Shown here in pieces: positions 1-5,516 of a stretch of 5,516 bases of DNA; the first letter of the stretch is position 1; the number at the start of each line of letters is the position of its first letter. This DNA comes from Phycisphaerales bacterium. Its GTDB lineage: Bacteria; Planctomycetota; Phycisphaerae; Tepidisphaerales; Tepidisphaeraceae. Position numbers and translations under genes: made by a program. Below the pieces are notes generated by a model. It worked only from the letters and a program-made list of their open reading frames with translations, did not search any database and was not told the DNA's origin. Where the stretch lies: assembly GCA_028288905.1 (NCBI GenBank), contig JAQGHJ010000194.1, positions 1-5,516 of the forward strand, read 5' to 3'.

Positions 1-405
1 GAGGATCAGCGCGATCGTCTGCGGGTGCTCGTCCTGGATGAACGTCAGCAGGTTCTCGCTCTCCGCCTTCTGCAGGAACGCGAACGGGGTGGTGGCCACC
101 TGCTGGGCGACCTGCTTGATCGCCTTCTCCGCGTCCTCCGGGCTGAGCGACTTGCGGAGCAGGGCCTTGGCGTACTCCAGCCCGCCCTCGGTCACGTACG
201 CGTTCGCCAGGGCGAGGTGGTAGAACTCGCCGAGCACCTGCCGGCGGGTCGGGACCTGCACCTGCCCGAGCGACGCGATCTCCCGACTGACCTCCTCGAT
301 CATCTCCGGCGGCAGCAGCTTGAGCACCGCGGCCGCCTGGTCCTGCTCCAGCGACAACAGCAGGATGGCCGACTTCCGGACGCCGTTGATGTCTGCCTGA
401 GCCAT
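1..405 (-). CDS. fliG: Flagellar motor switch protein FliG, N-terminal part (runs off the window edge)
   Basis: FliG sits on the cytoplasmic face of the MS ring, binds the FliF C-terminus through its N-terminal domain, and transmits torque from the stator and direction signals from the switch. The reverse strand from the ATG at 405 is open to base 1 and gives 135 residues, about 40% of the usual FliG length of roughly 330-350. The start reads MAQADINGVRKSAILLLSL, the typical FliG N-domain opening, followed by LPPEMIEEVSREIASL (about residues 31-46). Near the edge, EHPQTIALIL (about 126-135) is the conserved EHPQT motif at the beginning of the middle domain; the torque-generating C-terminal domain lies outside the window. 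It follows fliF after 138 bases. There is no recognisable Shine-Dalgarno: the ten bases before the ATG read CTTGCTCCCC. Identification is firm; the start is the only sensible ATG. Confidence 0.95.
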   Translation of the reverse strand, partial: MAQADINGVRKSAILLLSLEQDQAAAVLKLLPPEMIEEVSREIASLGQVQVPTRRQVLGEFYHLALANAYVTEGGLEYAKALLRKSLSPEDAEKAIKQVAQQVATTPFAFLQKAESENLLTFIQDEHPQTIALIL

Positions 406-415
406 GGGGAGCAAG

Positions 416-537
416 GGATGAAGGAAGAAATTCGAAGGATGAAACAAACGGCGTGACGAGCGGGACAAACAATCGGGTGGCGGTGAGAGACGAAGCGGCG
501 TGGTCCCGCTTCATCCCTCGTCCTTCCGCATTCATCC
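416..537. repeat. Inverted heptad element 1, between fliF and fliG
   Basis: The left arm (416-443, plus strand) is four 7-base units: units 1 and 4 are GGATGAA, unit 2 is GGAAGAA and unit 3 is ATTCGAA. The right arm (510-537) read on the minus strand is again four units: 1 and 4 are GGATGAA, unit 2 is TGCGGAA and unit 3 is GGACGAG. Aligned as a fold-back, 21 of 28 positions match and the outer and inner units are perfect. The 66-base centre (444-509) contains a further perfect inverted pair, GCGGGAC (460-466) and GTCCCGC (503-509). The element fills nearly the whole gap: 6 bases after the fliF stop and 10 bases before the fliG ATG. As RNA it could form a long hairpin just ahead of fliG. A second element of the same design lies at 3243-3365. 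I know of no named family it belongs to. Confidence 0.75.
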
Positions 538-543
538 TTACGA

Positions 544-2220
544 CTACCGCTGGTTCATCCACCGCTTGATGAGCTGGGCGGCGGTGTCCGGGCTCTCGCT
601 GACCAAGCTGGTGACCTGGGACAGCATCTGCTGGGTCTTGATCGTGTCGTCGTCGAGCTCCATGCCGTCGAGCGTCGGGTCTTGGGCGGCGACCTCGCCG
701 ACCATCGCCTCGAACGCGCTGAGCGTTGTCGGCCCGGACGGCAACTTTGCCGTGGCCCCGCCGCCCGCGGCGGCGGACGTCGCGACCGAGTGGACGGGGA
801 TCGGGGCACCCTTGCGGACGATCATCGACATCATGAACAGGCTGACGATGGCGAGCCCGCCGAGGGCGATCTCCTTCACATTGCTCGTCACGACCGCCCC
901 GATCCCGCCGGCCCCGGCGAGTTGCACCGTCGGCACCGGAACCGCGTCGACGAAGTCGTCGACGGTGATCGCGTCCTGGGAAGTGATCTGGGTCAGCGCC
1001 CCGACCGCACGGCGGATCTTCGCGAACTCGGCCTTGGCGGCATTGTCCAGGGACGCCGCATCCGGCTCCTTGGCCGTCGGGTCGCCGTTCTTGGCCGCCC
1101 GCACGAGGTAGCTCCGCGGGACGCGGACGGTCACGCCGGTCGCGGTCGCCTCGCCGGCCGGGGTGTGCACCGACAGCTTCTCGAGGCCCGGCGCGATGAA
1201 GTTCGTCATTGACTCGGTGTTGTCGTTGTCCGCCCGCTCGCTGCCGGCCGGCGGGGAGGCTGGCATCGTCCCGACGTTCGGCATCACCCCGCCCTCGGCT
1301 GGGGCGTTCTGACGGTTGGTGTTCTCCTTGTCCCGCTTCGTGCTCTGCTGCAACTCGATCAGCGACTTCTCGCGGTCGTAGAGGACCTTGTCCGACGTCT
1401 TCGTCGAATTGTTCACCCGGTAGGTGACGGCCACCCGTAGGTCGTCGATGTCCTTGAAGTAGTTCTGGATCTTGTCCGTTAGCTTCTTCTCGGCCTGGTA
1501 CTGGACGTCGAGCGACGCGTCCGCGCCCATGTCCGCCCCGGCGGCCGTATCGTCTTGCACCGGGATGAGCCGGTCGTTCACTACGACCTTCACCCGCTTG
1601 ACGGTAAGGCCCGCGTGGGCCCCGGACACGAAGTGGGCGATCGTCTTGGCCATCGCCTTGGCGTTGGCATCGGGGTTGCGAAGGGCGACGGAGACGCTGG
1701 CGGACGGCTCGATGTTCCCGTCGCCGATCCGCCGCTGACTCGTCTTGTCGATGATCACTTTGGCCGACGACACGCCGGGGAAGCCGCCGATGTACTCCTC
1801 GAGCATCAGCTCCTTCGCCCGGTTGAACATCGCGCTCTGGCGGTCCTGACCGTCCCACGGGGTGAGCTTGGCGATCGCCTTGTCGAACCCGTTGCTGGCG
1901 TCCTTCGGGAGCATGTTCTCGAACCCGAGCGTGGCGACGGCTTGGACCCGCCGGTCGGCCGGGACCAGCATCCGGCCGTCGGTGCCGACCTTGTGGTCGA
2001 TGCCGGCGGCCGTCAGCCGGGTGCCGATCCGGGCGATGTCCTCTTGGGCCAGCGTCATGTCCAGCAACGGCTCCATCTCCGGGGTTCCGGCGTACCGGCC
2101 CCAGAGCCAGAGTGTCATGACCATGATGGTCACGAGCGCCCCGGAGAGCATCTTCTGGCTCGGCGTCAGGCCGGCCAGCTGTTGTTGAACCCGCGCGAAC
2201 TGAGACTTGACCAAATCCAT
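544..2220 (-). CDS. fliF: Flagellar M-ring protein FliF
   Basis: FliF is the inner-membrane protein that multimerises into the MS ring, the platform for the rod, switch and export gate. The product is 558 residues, normal for the family. A first membrane segment lies at about 24-43 (SGALVTIMVMTLWLWGRYAG). The periplasmic ring-building region follows, with the YscJ/FliF-like stretch TLAQEDIARIGTRLTAAGI and MFNRAKELMLEE, then a Pro/Gly/Asn-rich linker around 300-350. A second membrane segment lies at about 450-468 (IALGGLAIVSLFMMSMIV). The C-terminal tail ends in SPDTAAQLIKRWMNQR, the FliG-binding signature. I chose the ATG at 2220, because GGAGGG (2233-2228) stands 7 bases before it. The in-frame ATG at 2235 would add five residues but has no ribosome site and overlaps that GGAGGG. 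It is separated from fliE by an unusually long gap. Identification is secure. Confidence 0.96.
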   Translation of the reverse strand: MDLVKSQFARVQQQLAGLTPSQKMLSGALVTIMVMTLWLWGRYAGTPEMEPLLDMTLAQEDIARIGTRLTAAGIDHKVGTDGRMLVPADRRVQAVATLGFENMLPKDASNGFDKAIAKLTPWDGQDRQSAMFNRAKELMLEEYIGGFPGVSSAKVIIDKTSQRRIGDGNIEPSASVSVALRNPDANAKAMAKTIAHFVSGAHAGLTVKRVKVVVNDRLIPVQDDTAAGADMGADASLDVQYQAEKKLTDKIQNYFKDIDDLRVAVTYRVNNSTKTSDKVLYDREKSLIELQQSTKRDKENTNRQNAPAEGGVMPNVGTMPASPPAGSERADNDNTESMTNFIAPGLEKLSVHTPAGEATATGVTVRVPRSYLVRAAKNGDPTAKEPDAASLDNAAKAEFAKIRRAVGALTQITSQDAITVDDFVDAVPVPTVQLAGAGGIGAVVTSNVKEIALGGLAIVSLFMMSMIVRKGAPIPVHSVATSAAAGGGATAKLPSGPTTLSAFEAMVGEVAAQDPTLDGMELDDDTIKTQQMLSQVTSLVSESPDTAAQLIKRWMNQR

Positions 2221-2227
2221 CGCCCAG

Positions 2228-2233
2228 CCCTCC
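2228..2233 (-). promoter_or_regulatory. Shine-Dalgarno site of fliF, deciding the start
   Basis: On the minus strand GGAGGG lies 7 bases ahead of the ATG at 2220. This is the strongest ribosome site in the window. It argues against the ATG at 2235, which overlaps it and has no purine-rich stretch upstream. Confidence 0.75.
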
Positions 2234-2674
2234 ATGGCTGTTAGATCGATCCGAGGCCGCTGGCATCCATGCCGGCGTTATCCGACGCGCCGCAGTGGCG
2301 TCACGTCAGGCGTTCTTGAAGTGCGTCCGCAGTCTATCGCTCGAAACTCCGAATACCATCCCGGATAAACGGCTAACGTCGCCGATTCCTGTGGACGGTC
2401 AACCGTAATAATCGTGGACGAATTGTGCGTCGGGGACCGCACGAAACTTCGATCGGTCCACTTCCGCTCGGTGACGCCGGGACGGGGTGAAATCCACTCC
2501 AAAAACCCGCTGAGGCCGCCGTGCCAGTAGGGTCCTACGCCCCGGCCCCAGCTGTACTCCAAGAGGCTACGAATGGTTCGTCCGGGTCGCGGGAATTCGG
2601 TCGGGCTCGGTTGGAAGCCGGTCGGCGACGTCGGTGGTGAGATGGTTGCCTAGGTTCCGCCGCGATCGTGGAGC

Positions 2675-2706
2675 GCCCCGGTGGCTATGCCTTGGGCACC
2701 AGGGGC
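2675..2706. other. Strong GC-rich hairpin in the fliE-fliF gap
   Basis: GCCCC plus GGTG (2675-2683) pairs with CACC plus GGGGC (2697-2706), giving nine base pairs with one bulged base (2701) around a 13-base loop. On the transcribed (minus) strand no U-run follows, so it is not a standard intrinsic terminator. It could be a processing or stabilising structure between fliE and fliF, or a remnant of mobile DNA. The pairing is seen; the role is not. Confidence 0.4.
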
Positions 2707-2757
2707 TGCGGTGATCAGACGCCCGCGGCACCCAGGCCGGCGGTAGAACGCGGAGTC

Positions 2758-2785
2758 GTGGCCGGACTGAAGTGGCCGGACTGCC
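2758..2785. repeat. 14-base tandem duplication
   Basis: GTGGCCGGACTGAA (2758-2771) is followed at once by GTGGCCGGACTGCC (2772-2785), identical in 12 of 14 bases. The 14-base period is twice the 7-base period of the two inverted heptad elements, and the total length (28) equals one of their arms. I found no matching inverted partner at the expected distance, so it may be a lone or decayed arm or simply a chance duplication. Confidence 0.5.
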
Positions 2786-2932
2786 GGGGGTACCGCTTCC
2801 ACCGGTGGTAGATTTGCGGTGGTGTGGAGCTGGAGGCGGTGCCCCGCTTATCAGGCCGGCGATTCGCCCAGCGGGAGGTACGCGGGGATCGCCCGCGCAA
2901 AACGAGCGAGGTTCGGCCGCGTCGGGAGGGGC

Positions 2933-3232
2933 TCAGACGGAGATGTTCTTGATCTCGTCGTAGGCGTCCATCAGCTTCGCCCGGATGGCGAGCAGCGTCT
3001 TGAACGCCATGTCGGACTTCTCCATCGCCGTCATCACGCCGGCCACGTCGTCCGACCTGCCCGTAGCCAAGTTCTCGACCGCTTGGCTGGCGTCCTGCTG
3101 GAGCTTCGACACCTCGTTGATCTGACCCTTCAGCACGTCGGCGAAGCTGTCGCCAACGGGCGCCGCCGTCGCCTTGACCGGAGCGCCGGCCCCCAGCTTG
3201 GCGGCGATGTTGGAGTCGATGCCGTTGATCAT
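2933..3232 (-). CDS. fliE: Flagellar hook-basal body complex protein FliE
   Basis: FliE is the small adapter between the MS ring (FliF) and the proximal rod (FlgB), and one of the first proteins exported through the flagellar type III gate. The product is 99 residues, within the usual range of about 95-115. The N-terminus is MINGIDSNIAAKL. The middle shows SFADVLKGQINEV (about 29-41), and the C-terminal helix EKSDMAFKTLLAIRAKLMDA, then YDEIKNISV, matches the family's conserved end with its Lys-Leu-Val/Met-Asp/Glu-Ala-Tyr core. It lies 137 bases after flgC, and the long gap to fliF follows it. The ATG at 3232 has no Shine-Dalgarno; the ten bases before it are CCTCCGCGCC, directly after the inverted heptad element. 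No other start fits the family better. Confidence 0.93.
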   Translation of the reverse strand: MINGIDSNIAAKLGAGAPVKATAAPVGDSFADVLKGQINEVSKLQQDASQAVENLATGRSDDVAGVMTAMEKSDMAFKTLLAIRAKLMDAYDEIKNISV

Positions 3233-3242
3233 GGCGCGGAGG

Positions 3243-3365
3243 TCAGTGGCCCGTCGTCCGTGGTCAGTAGGGGCAGACGCCTCGCGGACCCGATCGGCAG
3301 CGGACGGCGGCGGGGCCGGAGCGTCGCCAGCCTCGCTCTACTGGCCCCTGGCTACGGACTACGGA
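3243..3365. repeat. Inverted heptad element 2, between flgC and fliE
   Basis: The left arm (3243-3270, plus strand) is four 7-base units: TCAGTGG, then CCCGTCG as unit 2, TCCGTGG as unit 3 and TCAGTAG as unit 4. The right arm (3338-3365), read on the minus strand, starts with two copies of TCCGTAG, then CCAGGGG as unit 3 and CCAGTAG as unit 4. Both arms follow the loose consensus YCMGTRG. As a fold-back, 20 of 28 positions match around a 67-base GC-rich centre (3271-3337). It nearly fills the gap: 4 bases after the flgC stop and 10 bases before the fliE ATG. Arm length, unit length, centre size and distance to the next start all repeat those of the element at 416-537, although the heptad sequence is different. 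Confidence 0.72.
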
Positions 3366-3369
3366 CGGT

Positions 3370-3777
3370 TCAGGCAATCAGCCGGAGCGTCGCGTTCATC
3401 ATGGCCTTCGTCACGTCCATCAGGTTCACGTTCGCCTCGTAGGCCCGGGACGCCTCGATCGCGTTCACGAACTCGACCGACTGGTCGACGTTCGGGTACA
3501 TCACGTACCCGTCCTTGTCCGCGTCCGGGTGGCCGGGCTCGTACTTCGGCACGAACGGGGCGGGGTCCGACTGGATCTCGGCCACCCGCACGCCCGGGGC
3601 GTCCGGGCGGTCGGCGGACCGGCCCTCCATCAAGGTCGCGAACTTCCGCCGGTACGGCTCGGGCTGGCCGGCCGCGTTGCGGGTCGTGTCCGAGTTCAGA
3701 ATGTTCTGGGCAATCACGTCCAGCCGGGTCCGCTGGGCCGTCAGCCCGCTAGCACCCATGTCGAGCACGTCGAACAT
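3370..3777 (-). CDS. flgC: Flagellar basal-body rod protein FlgC
   Basis: FlgC is a proximal rod subunit exported through the flagellar type III apparatus and assembled above FliE and FlgB. The product is 135 residues, typical of the family. The N-terminal rod motif is GASGLTAQRTRLDVIAQNIL (about 8-27), followed by NSDTTR and PYRRK. The C-terminal helix EASRAYEANVNLMDVTKAMM (about 107-126) is the standard rod/hook coiled-coil end that packs against the N-terminal helix. I chose the ATG at 3777 because GGAAGGGAAGG (3795-3785) stands 7 bases upstream. The frame stays open back to 3900, but that Arg-rich extension is not family-like. It is 126 bases after flgB and is followed by heptad element 2. 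Confidence 0.96.
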   Translation of the reverse strand: MFDVLDMGASGLTAQRTRLDVIAQNILNSDTTRNAAGQPEPYRRKFATLMEGRSADRPDAPGVRVAEIQSDPAPFVPKYEPGHPDADKDGYVMYPNVDQSVEFVNAIEASRAYEANVNLMDVTKAMMNATLRLIA

Positions 3778-3784
3778 CGCGTCG

Positions 3785-3795
3785 CCTTCCCTTCC
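3785..3795 (-). promoter_or_regulatory. Shine-Dalgarno site of flgC
   Basis: GGAAGGGAAGG on the minus strand ends 7 bases before the ATG at 3777. It fixes the flgC start and rules out the longer open frame beginning at 3900. Confidence 0.65.
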
Positions 3796-3878
3796 GTGGT
3801 GATCTTGTCCTCGCGCTCCGCGCAGGGCGGCCTTCCATGGCCTGATCGGTCTATCGGCGTTCAGGGTCGCGGCTCGAC

Positions 3879-3896
3879 GGCGGGACGGTCCCCGCC
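3879..3896. other. Short GC hairpin just after the flgB stop
   Basis: GGCGGG (3879-3884) and CCCGCC (3891-3896) make a six-pair G/C stem with a six-base loop, starting 7 bases beyond the flgB stop codon. No U-run follows on the transcribed strand, so it is more likely an RNA-stabilising or chance structure than a terminator, since flgC must be read through. Confidence 0.3.
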
Positions 3897-3903
3897 TCAC
3901 CGC

Positions 3904-4305
3904 TTAGGACACCCGTTCCTTCAGCGCCATCTCCAGGGCCGAGAACTGCTTCCGCAGCAGCTCGATGACCAGGTTGTGGGTCATCGCGTTCTTCGCCTGG
4001 TCCGTCATGAGCTGTTCCATCGACCGGGCCTGCCCGTCGTGGAAGAGCATTCCCCGCTCCGGGTCGGAGACCTCGGCGGCCACGTCGTCGAACGAGGCGG
4101 CGTCCGGGCCGTCCGCCGCCCGGGCGTCGGCCCGCTCGCGGAGCAGGGACCGGAACCGCTCCTCGTCCAGGTCCGCCGCCTGGTAGCCGGGCGTGGAGAT
4201 GTTCACCACGTTCTCGGCAATCAGCCGGTGGCGGGTCTGGGTGAACCGTAGCCACTGCTCCAGCAGCGGCCCGTTCCCTTGGTTGAGCATCCGGTCCACA
4301 AACAT
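3904..4305 (-). CDS. flgB: Flagellar basal-body rod protein FlgB
   Basis: FlgB forms the base of the proximal rod next to FliE. The product is 133 residues, normal for FlgB. The N-terminal rod segment contains RHRLIAENVVNISTPGYQAA (about 25-44), whose N-x-x-N-x-x-TPGY pattern is the FlgB/rod-family signature. The middle is variable and Asp/Ala-rich, and the C-terminal helix TDQAKNAMTHNLVIELLRKQ (about 101-120) gives the coiled-coil partner. The ATG at 4305 is preferred: GAGGT (4316-4312) lies 6 bases before it and the first residues MFVDRML fit the family. The frame stays open to 4662 but would overlap the activator gene with a non-family sequence. ATG at 4290 (residue 6) is the alternative if the transcript begins as near as the promoter suggests. 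Confidence 0.95.
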   Translation of the reverse strand: MFVDRMLNQGNGPLLEQWLRFTQTRHRLIAENVVNISTPGYQAADLDEERFRSLLRERADARAADGPDAASFDDVAAEVSDPERGMLFHDGQARSMEQLMTDQAKNAMTHNLVIELLRKQFSALEMALKERVS

Positions 4306-4321
4306 GGTTCGACCTCGTCCT

Positions 4322-4338
4322 TTCAAACCACGTGCCAG
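4322..4338 (-). promoter_or_regulatory. Sigma-54 (-24/-12) promoter for flgB
   Basis: On the minus strand CTGGCACGTGGTTTGAA (4338-4322) matches the sigma-54 consensus YTGGCACGRNNNTTGCW at every position except the R (T here) and the C of the -12 dinucleotide (A here). The GG is at 4336-4335 and ten bases separate it from the G at 4324, the required spacing. It points at flgB, and the gene just upstream is a sigma-54 activator, which supports it. The expected transcription start is about 4311, only some 6 bases before the flgB ATG, so the promoter overlaps the leader. A five-pair hairpin GCCCG-ACGG-CGGGC (4338-4351) abuts the -24 element. Not tested experimentally. Confidence 0.65.
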
Positions 4339-4389
4339 CCCGACGGCGGGCGAAACGCTCGGGGAATCCAGCAGTCGTCCGTGGCGGCC

Positions 4390-4404
4390 GCGCAACTCGT
4401 GCGC
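4390..4404. promoter_or_regulatory. Candidate activator-binding dyad upstream of the flgB promoter
   Basis: GCGCA-ACTCG-TGCGC is a perfect inverted repeat of five bases with a five-base spacer. Its centre (4397) lies about 86 bases upstream of the start predicted from the sigma-54 promoter, the distance range where NtrC-type activators bind their enhancer sites. A dyad this short in GC-rich DNA can arise by chance, so this is a positional guess. Confidence 0.3.
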
Positions 4405-4433
4405 CTCGACGTCGGCAGGTTCTGCGCCCTTCG

Positions 4434-5516
<1,083 letters not shown>

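Larger units (their letters stand above)
2221..2932. other. 712-base fliE-fliF gap without a convincing gene
   Basis: fliE and fliF are normally adjacent or nearly so, so this gap is unusual. Short open frames exist on both strands, but none has recognisable protein features. The longest on the minus strand (94 codons from a TTG at 2562 to 2278) resembles no family I know. GC content falls to about 54% at 2341-2460 (55 A/T in 120), clearly below the neighbouring genes, which is compatible with a promoter region for fliF or with decayed DNA. A TTGACC at 2403-2398 on the minus strand is -35-like, but no fair -10 follows. The gap also holds a short dyad ACGGT-CA-ACCGT (2395-2406), the palindrome CCACCGGTGG (2799-2808), the hairpin at 2675-2706 and the tandem repeat at 2758-2785. 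Confidence 0.6.

Noticed and set aside
544..2244. Plus-strand open frames opposite fliF (for example 1555-2244 and 500-1111)
   Set aside because: They are antisense shadows of a clearly identified gene. Their products are low-complexity Arg/Asp/Gly or Ala/Ser-rich sequences.
2509..2527. Possible second sigma-54 promoter upstream of fliF
   Set aside because: The minus strand has a perfect TGGCACG half at 2526-2520, but the -12 half reads CCTCA instead of TTGCA, and the site is about 300 bases from fliF.
2278..2562. 94-codon minus-strand open frame in the fliE-fliF gap
   Set aside because: It starts at a TTG without a clear ribosome site, its product resembles no family I know, and its second half has a base composition unlike the real genes here. 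It was kept only as a remark under the gap.
2715..2900. 61-codon minus-strand frame, with plus-strand frames over the same stretch
   Set aside because: The products are Arg/Pro/Ser-rich with no motif, as expected for chance frames in GC-rich DNA. I looked for transposase remnants in the surrounding frames and saw none.
472..3294. Shared ACCCGAT heptamer in the centres of both inverted elements (478-472 minus, 3288-3294 plus)
   Set aside because: One shared 7-mer between two 66-base stretches in either orientation is close to chance expectation, so it does not show that the centres are related.
2819..4251. Plus-strand open frames opposite fliE, flgC and flgB
   Set aside because: They are shadows of conserved genes on the other strand, with no recognisable domains.

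Overview
This window is a stretch of a bacterial flagellar operon, with every gene on the minus strand, so transcription runs from high to low coordinates. In transcription order it holds the 3' part of an NtrC-type sigma-54 activator (5516-4434), flgB (4305-3904), flgC (3777-3370), fliE (3232-2933), a gap of about 712 bases, fliF (2220-544), and the first 135 codons of fliG (405-1, running off the edge). The order flgB-flgC-fliE-fliF-fliG is the classic basal-body cluster. FliE joins the MS ring (FliF) to the proximal rod (FlgB, FlgC), and FliG is the switch protein that binds the C-terminus of FliF. The activator upstream is the kind of regulator that turns on such operons with sigma-54.

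The coding DNA is GC-rich with strong G/C third positions. Intergenic gaps are wide for a flagellar operon (roughly 126-138 bases between most genes). These traits, together with a FliF whose periplasmic domain departs from the usual pattern, would fit a high-GC planctomycete such as the Gemmataceae. That placement is inference from style, not from a marker gene.

Regulation: 128 bases separate the activator stop from the flgB start. They contain a good -24/-12 (sigma-54) promoter facing flgB, and about 60-70 bases further upstream a 5-5-5 dyad that could be the activator's binding site. The predicted transcription start lies only a few bases before the flgB ATG, so the promoter overlaps the apparent Shine-Dalgarno sequence.

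The most unusual feature is a pair of look-alike intergenic elements, at 416-537 (between fliF and fliG) and 3243-3365 (between flgC and fliE). Each is two 28-base arms in inverted orientation around a 66-67 base centre, and each arm is exactly four degenerate 7-base units. The heptad sequence differs between the two elements but is shared by the two arms within each. Both elements end exactly 10 bases upstream of the next start codon. The two genes that follow them (fliG, fliE) lack a Shine-Dalgarno sequence, while flgB, flgC and fliF have one.

The gap between fliE and fliF holds no convincing gene. It contains a less GC-rich patch (about 54% GC at 2341-2460), one long hairpin, and a 14-base tandem duplication.
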